This document shows, one piece after another, positions 21,340 to 33,960 of a stretch of DNA of 64,000 nt. This DNA is from Galerina marginata. Taxonomy: Eukaryota; Basidiomycota; Agaricomycetes; Agaricales; Galerinaceae. Under the pieces are notes generated by a model that saw only the letters and a program-made list of their open reading frames with translations, searched no databases and was not told the DNA's origin. How positions within the stretch are numbered: the first letter of the stretch is position 1; every line of letters begins with the position of its first letter. The position numbers were made by a program, and so were the translations under genes. The stretch covers positions 186,001 through 250,000 of the forward strand of contig JAECYW010000006.1 in NCBI GenBank assembly GCA_023014335.1. The letters are read 5' to 3'.

Positions 21340-22310
21340 ATGGAACATTTGCACAGGTCGTCCCACTGAGTGCAGTATTTACACAGGTTACTTCCAGAGA
21401 ACTTTATGTGGAACACAGGTTGAATATTTTATTTTACACAGGTTTGCATGACGAAATCTTTGCACAGGTGATATTTCTCAAATATTACACAGGCTTGGCC
21501 GAACTTAAAGTACAAAACAAGGTCAAAGGCTGAGGTACGAAGTCTGGAGCGATGGCGAGGCCATAAACAATGGAGCCGGCTGAAGACGAAGTTCGAGAGC
21601 GAGGCAGCTTGAGGACGAGCCTCAGATACATCTGAGAGAGGAATTCGAGAACTTAATTCATCAAAGGTAATACAGGAGTGTTTAAATAGCGTAGAAAGTG
21701 TCAGAAATTGAATAAGAAATTAAAATGAAAAGGAATGTGAATGGGAAATAGGAAATGCGACCCGCAATGAGCTGGATGAAGGGGAATAACAAGAAATAAT
21801 GTACATAACAAAAGGTGGAAAATCTCGTGAAGCCGGAATGTCCGTTATGACTCTATAGAATAAGAAACTACAGTGGAGGAATTTTGGGGAGACAAAAAGT
21901 AGGAATGAGGAGGAGTTGGGGCCGAAGTAATTTTGGGAAGAGGAAAACTTTGCAATTTCCTGATAAATAATGGAGTGTGGCGCATGGAAAGATTGACTAA
22001 AGCGAAATGGGCTAAGTAGGGGGATTTTGCAAACCGCCTCTGTAAGGCGGTCGCCGGAGAATGCCATGTTCGGCACGGATAGCGAAGTAAGCAGTACGGC
22101 GCCTATTGCAAAATCGGCATAACGGGGTTTGGAGCGCGCAGAGTGGCGTTGAGTAAATTTAATTTTCAGCTTGTAACCTGCAAAAAAACTTACAATCGGG
22201 GTGAACCTGTGTAAATTTGAAAAATGTACTACTTGTGAATAAAATGTGTATCATTCTTCAAACCTCCGTAAATACTGCTATCTAGCAAGACAACCTGTGT
22301 AAAAAATATG
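21340..22310. mobile_element. Putative non-autonomous element with inverted ACACAGGT arrays
   Basis: At the left, (A/G)CACAGGT/C occurs at about 21351, 21381, 21413, 21436, 21462 and 21486. At the right the reverse complement ACCTGTGT occurs at 22205 and 22293, with ACCTGC near 22177. Inverted subterminal arrays around about 700 bases of noncoding sequence fit a DNA transposon without its own transposase. The core (about 21560-22080) shares blocks with 61640-62000: ACAATGGAG, AAGTTCGAGAGCGAGG, GTGTGGCGCATGG, and a CGCCTC...GTAAG...CGG block. No terminal repeat or target duplication is clear. Confidence 0.5.
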
Positions 22311-22319
22311 GTCTGATTT

Positions 22320-23655
22320 ATTGCACAGTATATGTGCCATATAAAGGTCCTGCAATATGGTCGGATTTCGGCGATGTGATTTTGACTATACACATGCTCC
22401 AGACGCTGCTCGACACGCGTGGCGATTATAGATAGCTCGTCGTCCACTTCCCCAATCTTCTGGCGCAGCTGCTTGGAGACCCCATCGTCTACAGGATCCG
22501 GCTTTGGCAACGACCAGTTCTGCATTTCGGGGACGAAGGTGATCAGGGTGCTTATTGTGAGAGGCATTTGGACAGAGTCGAAGGAGAGTTCGTCCGGAAT
22601 TTTGGTGCGCTTGGGCGCTGGGCTTGAAACAAGTTCTTCCTACGTCAATTTCTACACCTTAATTGACAACCCAGTCGGTCGAGGATGAAAATGGTAACTG
22701 GGCGGCTTCCTGGACATTGTCCCTCTCTGTTGCAAATAGCGCTTCCTTCCTTCCTTCTCCCAGAAGGGCGGTAAGCGCCAAGATATGTGAACGCGCAGCA
22801 CTCCCAGCGGCGGGAGCAGGTTGAAAATCTATTTTCGAGGGCCTCGGGATGCGTGGCCGCATCCTGTTGATTGCGGTCAGTATTCCCACGTATTGGTAAG
22901 CTGATCCGCGACTTCGAATGAAGCCGCCGAACCTGATGGGTAGCCTAGCCTAGGGCCCAACTACGGTCTGTTTTGCTCCCCGGCTTTTCGGAAAGCCGCC
23001 TGCCAAATCGTCAGTTTGATAGCGGTTTCGGCTTTTCATTCTAGATTCCCAGGCATCCTCAGCGGCATGAGGAAATCGGACCTTGAATTGACTCTCGGCT
23101 ATCATTCGTCCATTTTCCGCACAATGTCGCAGGAGCACAGTGTCCGCCCATGTTTGCTCGCTGTCTCCGACGTCGAGCTGGACAAAACGGCGGCATTTCA
23201 CGTAGTTGTTGGCGCGCCTTTCCTTAAATGTATTAAAAACCCTATTTAATAAATATTTCCAGAGTTATATTCTGACAGAGGCACTATAAACCCAACAATT
23301 TACGCCGACGTTCTGGGCGGGACTGCGTCGGGAACAGCGATAAGGGTTCTCTTGGGTTGCGGAGAACATGCAGTCGACTGTCACCGGTGTCACCTTGTGA
23401 CGTGGAAGCCATCACCACCGCAACTGATCCCATCAAATTGCAAGTCTGACGTCGCGCTTTCCCTTCCATTCAATATCTCAGCTGTTCTCAGTTCCATAAA
23501 AATTGCCCAAGCCTCCAAACTGTACTTCTTGTGTTAAAAAAAAATTAAAGACGGTTTTAGTTTTAGTATGTTTATGTCGCAAATTTCAATGTGTGTTTTT
23601 TTTTGGCGACATATTGGACTTGATTCCTAAGAGGAAAAATCAAGAAAAAAATGTG
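22320..23655. other. Intergenic; no supported gene
   Basis: A 112-codon minus frame at 22229-22567 starts with a plausible coiled-coil-like stretch (QLRQKIGEVDDELS), but it runs into the motif array and has no domain. Other frames are short. Confidence 0.4.
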
Positions 23656-23716
23656 GGGAAGGGATTCGAACCACTGACATCACGGATTAATCCCATGAAG
23701 ATAACAGTGGCAGCTG
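23656..23716 (-). repeat. tRNA-like fragment (possible SINE)
   Basis: On the minus strand GGTTCGAATCC is a perfect RNA polymerase III B box at the expected position after an anticodon-arm-like region, and a T-rich tail follows. The stems do not fold into a full tRNA, so it is more likely a tRNA-derived element than a functional tRNA. Confidence 0.35.
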
Positions 23717-23780
23717 GTACGGGCGGCGGGTCAACACTGAAGATGATAGAACGGACCCGACAGAAGCTGCCAGATCCGAC

Positions 23781-26700
23781 TCAGTGCGCCCGTAAATGGT
23801 AGGCGGTAATTGGAGGGTTGGCTGTTGACCCGGGGCAGGCGCAGGGACGGTTTGTGGACATGGAGGTTGGGTGAGGGCTTGGCGAATGACGCAGTGGACG
23901 GAAGGTTGAGTTTGAGGAGGCGGAGGGCTGCGTTGTTGAGATTGGAGTTGCGGGAGTTGCTCCTGACGGAGGGTGGGCTAGCCTTGCGCCAACTGGTGCC
24001 TTCAGCGCATTTGGATGTGGTAGGAATAGACTCCGACGTTGGTTCGTCCCAGGTACGGGCACGCTGCCGCCCTCGCGCAGCTCCGTCAGTGACAGGCGTA
24101 GGTGAGAAGGTGATGGTGACGAGGAGGTTGCCACCAGCGCCGACGACGAAGCATTGGGCAGGGGCGTCGAGGGCGGGTTACTGGGCACGATCGGGGTGGG
24201 CGGCGGTTCATGGGCGACTATCCTTGGTGGAGGCAGGTCGACAGCTTGATCATCGTCCTCATCGAAAGTTCGTTCCTTTAGATCCTCGCCAAACGACGAC
24301 TGATTGCCTTCACCCCCTTGCTTATCCATTTCCTCATCCGCACCCCGACTTCTCGTCCCACTCGGCCGACTCCTCGCCTCCTCCCGCCAACAGCCCAACC
24401 AACCAATCATCATCCAACCCGCCCTCCGCGTTGATGCAGGCGAGGGCGAACCGCTGAGGATCTGCGATAGGAGATCTTCCTTGTCTTCGACGACGATCCT
24501 GCTTCCTAGCCCTGCGCCTTCGACGGTGCTGAAGCTTCGCGATCAGGACTGATCTTCCTGACGATCACGATGGAAAGATCGCCATGCTTCTTCGTGGTCC
24601 TCGTCTAAAACTCGTCCATCCTTCTCCTGATTCAAGCCTGGATTAGGCGATTTCCTTGCCTCTTCCAGCCTTTGCCGCATCGCGCTGGCGAACCCGCCAA
24701 ACGTAGGCGACGTCAAGAAAAGATGCCAGTGCGTCTCTTCGGTGCCGCCGAGCACCGACACTTCTGAATTACGTACGCTGCTGGCGGGATGGGAGACGAC
24801 ACCAGAGCGGAGAACGGGTGTGCGGAAGAGAGCGGTCGACTTTGGCGAGGGTAACTGGTAGATGAGGTGGGCGAGCCCCAAGTCGTCTGGAGGAGGGGCG
24901 AGGGCTCTTGAGAAAGGTGGAGAGGGGCGGGGCGGAGATGAGCAGTCGAAGTAGGGTTGGGGTCGACGTTGACGTTGAAGTTTGAAGTGGGATTTGAGGG
25001 CGAGTTGGATCGAGAAAGCAGGGCGACAGCGTCCTGCAATAAAGTCGAGAGCCAGCTATTCTGGGTATAGACCGATGCATCCGAGTCCATCGACATCGTA
25101 CGATTCCTTCCTGAGCCCAGAAGATCGTTTCGAAAACGCGTTTGTGAGCCCAGTCAGGCCAGGTAGGTGCTGCGAGTCCTGCACGGGCAGCTCCTTCACC
25201 GATGGCATCGTCACCGCCGCCTCCCCTCGATGCCTCGACCTATTCGAATCCATACGCGCCCTGGAACCGAGCACACCGCCAGCAGCGACGACGGAATCCA
25301 AACTCGGTCTGGACTCGGGCAGAGGCGGGGTGTTCGCGCTGCTGCCGCCTCCACACCCGCCTCCCGCCCCACCAAGGGAGAAGCCCGACACCTTGCTTGC
25401 CATCGAGAACCTGGAGTACCGGTAATCGTCATAGATATCCGACGCACCCTTCCAGGAGCCTGTAGATGTGCCTGACGCAGCTGAAGCTGCTGATGGCGCG
25501 AGAGACGGGCGGCGACCGCGTTCTTCGAGGTTTGGAGGGAAACTGGGGGAAGTAGGTGACGTGGCAGGCGATAAGGTGTTGAAAGTGGGTGTAGGGAAGG
25601 TTGGCGAGGTTGGCGGGCGCGGGAAGTCGTTCAGATCGGGCCTTGGCTGGAGGACGGCGTCAACGCTATCGTTGACCCTATGCCCTATCCGTCTGAGAGC
25701 CTCAGCGTATGCGTCCGCCTCCTCCTTCGACTCCTTCAACGTGACGGAGTGGACGGTGCTATACCGACTCATCCTGGCCCTAGCCCACTCGCCGTTGTCC
25801 TCGGAGTCAGACTCAGAATCTGACATCTCGTTCGCTAAATCCTAGAGCAGCGAAAACCCGATGCCAACGCGAGCATCAGACCCTAATGAGAGACGTTTGT
25901 TCGCTTCGAACGTTGAGTAGGAGGTGTCTGGGTAAATGGATGAAGGAATGGCGGAAGGGGCAGGCGGCGAGGATGGTTGGTTGGTTGGTTGGGTTGTACG
26001 AAGAAACCAAAGGAGCAATCGTAGGCGACCGCTTCATGATGCGTAGCGGAGATGTGTTGGTTTCGGGTAATAGATTGACGGGCGAGGGTGCATGGGCCGT
26101 GTAACGGTGTCCTGAAGACTGAAACTGAGAGCTGGTGTTCGTCGAAGGCGACTGGGTCACCGAAACAGTCGGGGGAAGCGGCGTCGACGCCCTGGTCGGA
26201 GGTATTGACCCTGGCCGCGACGGGCCCGACCGCGTTTCTGACGGAAACTCAACGTCCCTGGGCTACCCCCAGCCTTCTTCGTATCCTGGGTGATCAAAGT
26301 CGGGAAGAAATTATACACGGGGGTGTTGACGACGGAGTCCGATGCCGCGGTCGATGACGACGAGTAGCTCATGTGCGGAGGGAGGAAACGTTCCTCGTCA
26401 GATGGGGAGGAGTGAATTCGGGAGTTGGACGGCGGGGATGTGATGCGCGGCTGCCCGTGGTTGAAACCTCGACGTTCGAGAGGCTGAGAATGTGGGTCAG
26501 TCTCTTTTCGAGACGAAGAACTTCGCCGTGAAAGAACGTGGGCGGGAGGGACAGGAGAAATGATCCCTGAGGATGGTGTTGGTGACTTCCCGGATGTTGT
26601 GGACGCGGAAACGGAAGCTCGCTTCGCTATGACGGGTTTCTTGAGCTTGGAAAGAAAATGAACGTCGGCGCCGTTGAATTTGCCAACGACGCCTTCGCAG

Positions 26701-26991
26701 TATCCCTAGAAATCGAGTAAGCAGAAGATTTTGAAGGGATTAGATGAGTGGCTCACCAAGTAGAAGCCTTCTTTGTCTGGAAGTTGATAAAGCACCGTGA
26801 TTTCATCATCCTACATCAGAGTAGCGAATCAAAACGTGCAGATAGAATAGAAAGTAGGGTAAACATACCTTTAAGAACATAAGATCGTCTGGACTTTCCG
26901 CGACGCAGTCGCACAGCGCTGTGCACTTCCCAATGCCTCCTTTCGCCGCGAACCTCGTCCACCGCGTCAGTTCCGCGGCTTCGAGCCCCAT
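23781..26991 (-). CDS. SH3-domain protein with long disordered tail, frame-broken
   Basis: Exon 1 (26869-26991), exon 2 (26757-26810) and exon 3 (from 26705) join in frame through introns of 58 and 51 bases with clean GT/AG ends. Residues about 24-80 form an SH3 domain: ALCDCVAESPDDLMFLK replaces the classical ALYDY start, then DDEITVLYQLPDKEG, FYLGYCEGVVGKFNGADV and HFLSKLKKPV. SH3 domains bind proline-rich peptides, commonly in cortical and actin-linked scaffolds; the partner is unknown. Beyond it lies more than 700 codons of Ser/Pro-rich sequence that changes frame near 26230, 25830 and 25080 and meets one in-frame TGA near 24555. A conserved-looking stretch, LAHLIYQLPSPKSTA, lies near 24860. 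It could be a genuine gene with assembly indels or a decaying copy; the first three exons look functional. Confidence 0.65.
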
Positions 26992-26999
26992 ACTGCCTC

Positions 27000-29351
27000 T
27001 CCTAATCCTTCAGCTGCCGCTACAGCTCCACGTCGACGAAAAGTCTTCAGTTATGCCGCGGAACCGCGAAAAACAGTCGTTGCAAAGAGACGCCGAGAGC
27101 CACAAGGCAAAACCGCCAGCCTGACGTGCCGGTGTTGTCAGAGTCCGAGACGGGATGTGTCGTGCCACTGCCCGACCTCTCGAACCGAGTTTGAGAGGTA
27201 TTTGTGTCCACAGGGTGTAGAAAAAGAGGAAATGAACCTGGAACTTGCAGGTAATGAGCAGAGAATGGCAGGCAGGACGGATAATGGCTAAAACACGAGG
27301 TGCGATGTCGGAATGAACCTTCGTTTTTCCAGGAGCTTGTGATCTAAACAATCGCCAACAATCGCCTTTTGACTCCCGGACCATTCAGAGTCGGCGTTTT
27401 TGATCTTTTAGGCTTGTGCCTTATTCGCGATAATACTCGTGCACCCTCTGATATTCGTTTTTCATAATCAGCGCCAAGTGGAATGCAGCCATTTCATGGG
27501 TGGATCGGTATCTCTTTTCCTCTAACTCCAATCTGCATTGTAAACCTACTTCGAAAGACAAGGCGACCTATTTTTTCAGCCTGAGTAAGTTCGACCGCTT
27601 CATCAGAGAAAAGGTGTGCGGCTTACATGGCGCCATAGGAGCTGTAAAAATTACTTATAATGTCCCCAAGTCGTTAAAATGATAGTAAGTCTCACAAGCG
27701 CATTACAATCTCCCATATTAGAGACACTATTATTAAAAACTCTGCAAGGTTTCCGACCATTATAAGGGTTTCCATGGTCACAATCCATAAGCGGTGCAGG
27801 CGGGCCAAATTTGCGATTTGCCAAAAGGTTTATTAACCTCCAACGACAGGCGTAGGATTTTAATTTTTTTTACCTTTACCGAGAGTCGAACACGGGAGCC
27901 CGTAAGACAAAGGTGGGGCGCTCGACGCCACAGCGGCTTAATAACAGGAAGTAAATTTACTCAATAAGTAAGCCAATTTCCCTTTTTGGTTACAGGCGCC
28001 CGACACAAGGCCTTACAATGTGCAAAAAGCCTTTTTACCGTATTATTAGGTGTATTGCGATGGACTCAGAAGTATTTCATGCACATATAAGGTAAGTAAA
28101 TTATTCCGAACATTTACGAGGTGGCTAAAAGTATTCTATCCTAACTCAAGACGCGTGTAATCAACATAGAATTATTCTCGTGCCGTGTGAACATGGTAAG
28201 GCGATCCAAGCGACACGCCTTTTTGCTGATGTTATCTCTACCGACGTCATCACTGACACAAATCTAACCATTCCAGAAAATCCTAAGTATACTTCTATGT
28301 CAACAGGTCGTCTCGACCCTCTACTCAAGACAATAAATATGTCAGCTTCGAACGGGTTATCCCTTTATCCTATCGTGGCTCGTAACGACATACATACGCC
28401 AAGGAAACGGACTGAAGTTCTAGTAAATAGTTCTAGAAACCCGAGTTAGGCGCTTGTAATATGTGTTCAAACCCACGCACATTTCTACTGCAAATGTTTT
28501 ATGTTCTCTGAACTAGTAAAATATTCGTCTAAAACCCGAAACGTGGATCGTGAATACCATGCAGAGAAATAGACATCTCGCTTGGCTGACCACTGCCACT
28601 GTCCGTGATGGCTTCAAGCGCTTTCTATTTACAGTAACCGATGTAAGCTCTACATGCAAGTCGAATGTTATGACAGTCCAATGACGTGCTACCGAAACAG
28701 TATGTTTTTTAGGGAATTTTATGGTTCATGTCAATGTTCCTGCCGCGGTTCAGTCTACACCACCCCCCCTCGCGGTGCGCTCATCAGATGGCTTCTATGG
28801 CCACCTTTCTAAATCCCAACATTCGACCCTTCTTGCCTTAGCCTTAGGTTTTTGTTTGGGCATTGTCACATTTTTGAGGTTACATGGCCCCTTGTCTGTA
28901 TTTAACCGTTATCTCCGACCGTCTACCGACGATTTGTCGTCCGCGTCATCATTTCTGCTTCCTGAGCTCTCGGAAAAGAGCAGAATTCTATACTAATCAA
29001 TATGCGGTGTATATATGGGACAAACTCATGAACCTGATGTTCCATTGGCGCACTATGTTACACTTTGTTCGACAGCACCGTGCAAGACGAACTCTTCTCT
29101 CCTGATGAGTCTAGCCATTATTGTAAGTTCAAGCTAACGCATGAAATCAAAAAAAAAAATCTGCAGTCCGAGTGCTCTTTAGTAGTAAAATAGGCTAGTA
29201 GGATTGAGATGGAAGCCGATATTAACGCGGAATATTCAAAAAAAATCCCCAGGAAAAGGATTAATCCAGCACCTAAATGGAGGATGGAGTCAACCGCAGC
29301 TGCGATCAGAGGTCTAAACTGTGAATTACCTACCCAGTGATGCCAAATAAA
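27000..29351. other. Intergenic with a tRNA-like piece; no gene supported
   Basis: Frames here are short and lack recognisable domains. A 91-codon plus frame at 28721-28996 has one hydrophobic stretch (LLALALGFCLGIVTFL) that could be a membrane segment, but nothing else supports it. Confidence 0.4.
27871..27940 (-). repeat. tRNA-like fragment (possible SINE head)
   Basis: The minus strand reads an A-box-like TAAGCCGCTGTGGCG, then GAGCGCCCCACC, an anticodon-like loop and a B-box-like GTGTTCGACTC. The T stem pairs only partly. Best explained as a decayed tRNA or a tRNA-derived SINE head. Confidence 0.35.
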
Positions 29352-32281
29352 TTAGGACAAGCAGGACGATGGCCATGAATCGGTAGTGGAAACCTCAGTG
29401 GTACCAACTAGACGCAGTGCTAGTTGTTGCATGTCGATACTGGAGTCATTCCCGACCATTGTTCGAAGAATTCCAAAGAGTTCCTCGAGACGATCTGTCC
29501 CAAGCAAAATTAAGAAAAAGCGGTCAAAAGGGTCGTCAACTTGGGCTTTGGCGACGCAAAAATAAACATTCTTGATCATAATCATGAGGTCCACATAAAG
29601 TTGTGTCGGCATGGGAGTGTCCCAGCATTATCTTCATGTGTCATAGCAAGAAGCATATGAGCTGCGCTACTCAGGAAGATAAGCTGTTCTGAAAGCGAAA
29701 GTTCAATGCGGATATATGGTAATAAGATGTTTCGAAAAAGAATTCCAAGGGTTCGAAACGCTTCTCGAGTATCTTGAAATCCTGGGCCACGTGTCGTCGA
29801 AGTTTCCAACAGTGAGGGAAGACGCCGAACTTCGTGTAGCAAGTCATAGGCCAGTTTAACATCTTGCTTATCATCGGGTTTCAGAATGCTGTTTGCGTGA
29901 GACAACGAAACATCATTTTCGAGGAGGTGAGACCGTATCACAGACGGTAAAATGTGAATTCCATGGACTTTGAGTCCTCGTATCCTAAGAAGCAAATTTC
30001 GAAAGCGTTTGAAGACGTGTTTGAAATCTTTATCGGCCGTGAGGTCGTCATCGCCAACTTCGAGGTTCATGAGAGAAAGGCCAGACAGTAATGGATAAAT
30101 AGGTGAGGAGGAATCAAGGCCGCGTTTGAACGTCAAGATGGCAAACGCTTCCCCGCGTCGGGATTCCCCATCAGAGGCAAGGCAGACAGTTCGAAGTTTT
30201 GAAACTCGGGAACCATCAATGGCAGCTCGAAGCACGACGGCATGTTCTTTCCCAGATTCGCGTCCACATTGGCCAGATATTAGCACAGGAAGCGCACTGT
30301 AAAGGCGATGGTTGTCGCTCAATATACCGAGGGCACCAATTGTTGCCTAAATTAGACGTGAACCTGGTTGATAAGATATGATAAGATTCGATCGACTCAC
30401 GTTGCTTGCCAGGTGGACGTGACCATCAACGACTTTCTCAAACAAAAGGTCTACCTCTTGCTTCGATGTGTAGTGCAGGCTTGCACGGTCTCCATGCTCC
30501 CTGCAGATGCCCAGGATGTTGTTTGTCTTGTCATCCCATCTCGGCCTTTCCTCCACCTTAATCTCATCAAACATCAAGACCTGGTGAACGACACATTGAG
30601 TCGAAGTTGTCAGCATTTCCGAAATCATCGATGTTGAGGAGACGGTATTTGCTTCAACCTCCAAAACCGTTGGGCGGGCAGAAGATGCAATAAGGGGTGG
30701 AATCATAGACATTCGGTTTATTGTGCGGCGCGATGGCAAGGCAAGTGATTTGTGCGCAATGTCTGCTACACGCCCTCCACCTAATCGATGCATCAACAGC
30801 GATCGAAGGCGGTCTTGCTCAGAGTAGATGCGTGTGCGGTACACCGTATGTGCCGCATCATCGAGCATCTTCAGCATTGCTCGGATCCCCCTCTTCTGTG
30901 CTATTGCACTTTTTACCAGCCGTTCAACCCTCTCGACCTTCCCACTCCCAATGGCCATAATCCATTCTTTATGGGCGTCAAGTGCTCCTGCTTTTGCGAC
31001 GATTTTTCAAGCGTCGTTGAGTTTCCGTAGTCGAAGTGAGTTGATCTGATTTGATTTGTCGCGGAGGATGTTGATGAGGCCTGCAGTGCCGTGGTACGCA
31101 AATGGAGAATTTGGGTGAATACCATCTTGCATTCGGTCTATGATTCGAAGAAGGCTTGTATTTACTACTATTTTGGGTGAGTAGTTCACATTCTTTGCAT
31201 CTTTTGTGTCGCGCTGACTCGGAGATGTGCTTCTTGCACCCTCGAGCATACAAGGTGAGCCGACTCTCGATAATCACGCAATTCCACGGATCTCCCATCT
31301 CGTTATGAAGCGCAAACGGATATGCCAAATATGGGCTCACACCGATTGGGGTCTTAACGACGACACCCTCACAGTGGAGCTTTACCGATAAATCCTCCTG
31401 TAAGCCAGTTTTCTTATTTCCTGTTGACGAGATGACCTGAATTTCGGGAACAGCATCAACATCTATGATTTCATTTGACACTCGAGTTGGAACGGGGTCC
31501 GAGGATGGTACAGCGATTGTCTTGGAAGATCTCGATGCCATTCTGAGTGGTGAGATTATCAGTTTCAATCCAATCTTGTAGAGAAACTTATTGCTTACAC
31601 GTCATTAATTGCAGAATTCAGACGCTCAATCTTTCCCTCAATTAAGGCGCCTTGGATTCCGTGGTGTGAAACGAGGTAATGCAAGAATTGATGTAAGCCG
31701 CTGAGTCCTCGCTGACCTCGCGCAACAAGTTTTCGAAGCTCTTCAGGTTCTTTTTGAAGAACCGTGTTCAAAGGTCCGTCCCATTTCTCCCATGCGTCCT
31801 CTCCTTCTAACACCCAGCCGCGAGGATCACCAGAGAATGCTGCCAAAGGGTGGTCCAACCCCGCTTCCTCGATGCTTTCGTCAAGTGAGTTGATTCGGTC
31901 ATGCAGTTTATTCAAACATGTAACCGCAACCAGACAAGCAGAACTCGGTAACATGGGCCCTTGGCTTATGTGAGTGGAAGCCGATGAAGTAGTGGATTGT
32001 ATGCGCGGTGGAGCCGTAACTGTTGGTGGAACTTTTGCGGCGCGCGGGGCAAAGAACGAGTTTGCCTTCTGCTGCGTTTTCTTCACAACTTCGCCGTCTT
32101 TCCACTTCTTCAGGTTTTTCTTGCACTGTTCACTTGGCATGTGTCGTAAAATCATATTGGCGATTCCAACTTTGCCAACCTTAATAGGTGTGTGGCACTT
32201 AGGGCATAGTACGCAGCCATCTGGTCGAATATCTGCGTCGGTAGGTATCTGATATCCTGGCGGGTCCTCGTCCTGAGCCAT
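29352..32281 (-). pseudogene. Decayed transposase-like gene of a family common in mushrooms
   Basis: From the N-terminus: a zinc-finger-like motif (CVLCPKCHTPI ... HMPSEQC, residues about 23-52, CX2C...HX5C), then coiled helices, then AYHGTAGLINILR and AIGSGKVERVERLV. An RNase H-like core may follow: VLMFDEIKVEERPRWD, then CLASDGESRRGEAF, DDDLTADKDFKHVFKR and LGTDRLEELFGILRTM. The spaced Asp/Glu residues and the DRLEELFG motif recall P-element/THAP9 and hAT-type transposases, but the exact superfamily is inference. A 54-base intron (30347-30400) splices cleanly (HVHLASN to ATIGALGILS). Lesions: a frame change at an A run near 31185, an in-frame TGA at 31007-31009 between LRKLND A and KIVAKAGALD, a frame change near 29620, and loss of the C-terminus after VGTTEVS. 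Not expected to make an active protein. Confidence 0.6.
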
Positions 32282-32933
32282 CCTGGATTAAAAAAATTGC
32301 AGTTATAGGCAGTTGAGAATGAGTAGGCAGAAAAGTAAACGGAAGGCAAGGTTTATTTCTCATTCTAATCACTATAATAAAGCTGGCCGTGAGCCCCTGG
32401 CCCACTGGGCCATCGTCAGCGACGCTATAACCAGATTTGGAAAGATATAATATTCCAATTATAGAAATTGGGTTTGTGGTTCGTCATTTAAAGCTCCATT
32501 GTTCTTCTATGAGTTAAATTCGACGAATAATGGCTTCTATGGGCTCTGTTCACCTGAAATATTGACTTGTAAATTTTTTTTTTCAAGGGCCCGAGGCCTT
32601 GGACTAACTAACCAACCCCTTGTCACGTGTTTTTTTACTGTCACCCCTTTGTTTTTTTTCCACACCCAGGAAGACTGGCATTGAGTCTATCCAACATTCA
32701 TAGTCCTCATTATGGTAATTTTTGTTGAGCTGGTTGAAGAAATCGGTTCGCCAGCTCGGATTCATTAACGACCAGGGACTGACTGACTAATGTGATTTAG
32801 GGAATGCACAACATTACATAGAATACATTTTGAAATAAGAAGCTAGTGCATGAACACAGGGACCATTACTAACTACAGGACGAGCATTTAGGACAGATTT
32901 CCATCAATGATGATAAATCCTTGACTAACAGTG
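32282..32933. other. Intergenic, T-rich, nothing recognised
   Basis: Separates two minus-strand genes of element-associated character. It contains several T runs and no credible frame above 70 codons. Confidence 0.5.
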
Positions 32934-33716
32934 TTAGTGGACGTGGTCGGACAGATGCTGGAACTCACAAGCCAGAAGTGCACTTATGAGCGGCTGTGCA
33001 TGTGCATCTGTTGCCGAAATAATTTGCTCTAGACGAGCAAATGAAGTGTCCTCGCAAAGTAAATTCAATTCTGCTAAGAAACGTGGAGTGCCAGCCTTCT
33101 GCGTGTTGATGATGGCTTGCTCTAACCAGTCTCCACTAGGTGATTCTTTCTTGTGACTGCGAACAGTGAGTTCAGCCTCTGTAAATGGACCAAACACAAC
33201 AGGAACCCAGTATGGCCCAATAAGCAGTATCCACTGCACTGCACCACCAAGCATCGGATATTGTCCTTTGATAGCTGCCTTGGCCTGATCCTGGGCTTGA
33301 AAATAGAGGTGGTGAAAAGCAGCCCTCACTTGATTGCTGTGGATGAGCGAACTTGGAGGCGGTAGGTCCTTCATCTCCTTAATCGATCGCTTTGCTTCCA
33401 CCCCAAAGCGTAACTTGAATGGCGGTGTCTCGCCGACAGTCGTGAAATTTCCAGCACCAAGGTCTGGAATTTCCGAGCGGCGATCGTTTTTGCTATCTGG
33501 TTTCCATTTCAATGATAGTTGAGAGTAAATCACAAATCGCTCGGCCGGTTTTTTATGTCGGAGCAGGAAGTCCACAAAAACGGCGTAGGATACGTCTTCC
33601 TTCGGATTTTCGTCCACTGCCTTGAGGCTAATATTTCTCCAGTAATTTGTAAGCGACATCCGGCTATGGAGAAGGTTACATGAATCAATATCTGTGGAAA
33701 TTTTAAAGTCCCACAT
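32934..33716 (-). CDS. Unknown protein with PD-(D/E)XK-like signature, 260 aa
   Basis: A single open frame of a type I recognise as multicopy in mushroom genomes but whose function I cannot name. Residues 82-109 read EIPDLGAGNF ... FGVEAKR: Pro84-Asp85, then Glu107-Ala-Lys109 after about 22 residues, in a beta-strand-like context. That spacing matches the catalytic PD-Xn-(D/E)XK core of restriction-enzyme-like nucleases; this reading is inference. Downstream come SNQVRAAFHHLYFQ, a WILLIGPYWVPVVFGPF hydrophobic block and GDWLEQAI. It lies between the transposase-like pseudogene and a divergent gene, with 244 bases before the latter's ATG. The start at 33716 is the only upstream ATG; the family may be longer, so the N-terminus could be truncated. 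Confidence 0.5.
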   Translation of the reverse strand: MWDFKISTDIDSCNLLHSRMSLTNYWRNISLKAVDENPKEDVSYAVFVDFLLRHKKPAERFVIYSQLSLKWKPDSKNDRRSEIPDLGAGNFTTVGETPPFKLRFGVEAKRSIKEMKDLPPPSSLIHSNQVRAAFHHLYFQAQDQAKAAIKGQYPMLGGAVQWILLIGPYWVPVVFGPFTEAELTVRSHKKESPSGDWLEQAIINTQKAGTPRFLAELNLLCEDTSFARLEQIISATDAHAQPLISALLACEFQHLSDHVH

Positions 33717-33960
33717 TTCTCAATTTCCTGAGGCACGTCTGGCGATCGTGATATCGAGAGGAGACAAGATGAGCACTCGTGGATATAATGAGCTTCAGCG
33801 ACGAGCTCCTTGAGATGTGTGCCTCATCACGTGCATCGCACTTGATGTTACGCGTGACATGATTCACTGCGGAAATCAAACACATCCCGTTCCTGACTTC
33901 CTCCGTTGTCCATTATCCTTTCGTTAGCATTCGCACTCTATTTCCGAATCTTCGCCTACG

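Noticed and set aside
22229..22567. 112-codon minus frame with a coiled-coil-like start
   Set aside because: It overlaps the ACCTGTGT array and has no F-box or other domain; likely chance.
23656..27940. Functional tRNA genes at 23656-23716 and 27871-27940
   Set aside because: The B boxes are good, but acceptor and T stems do not pair fully; kept only as tRNA-like repeats.
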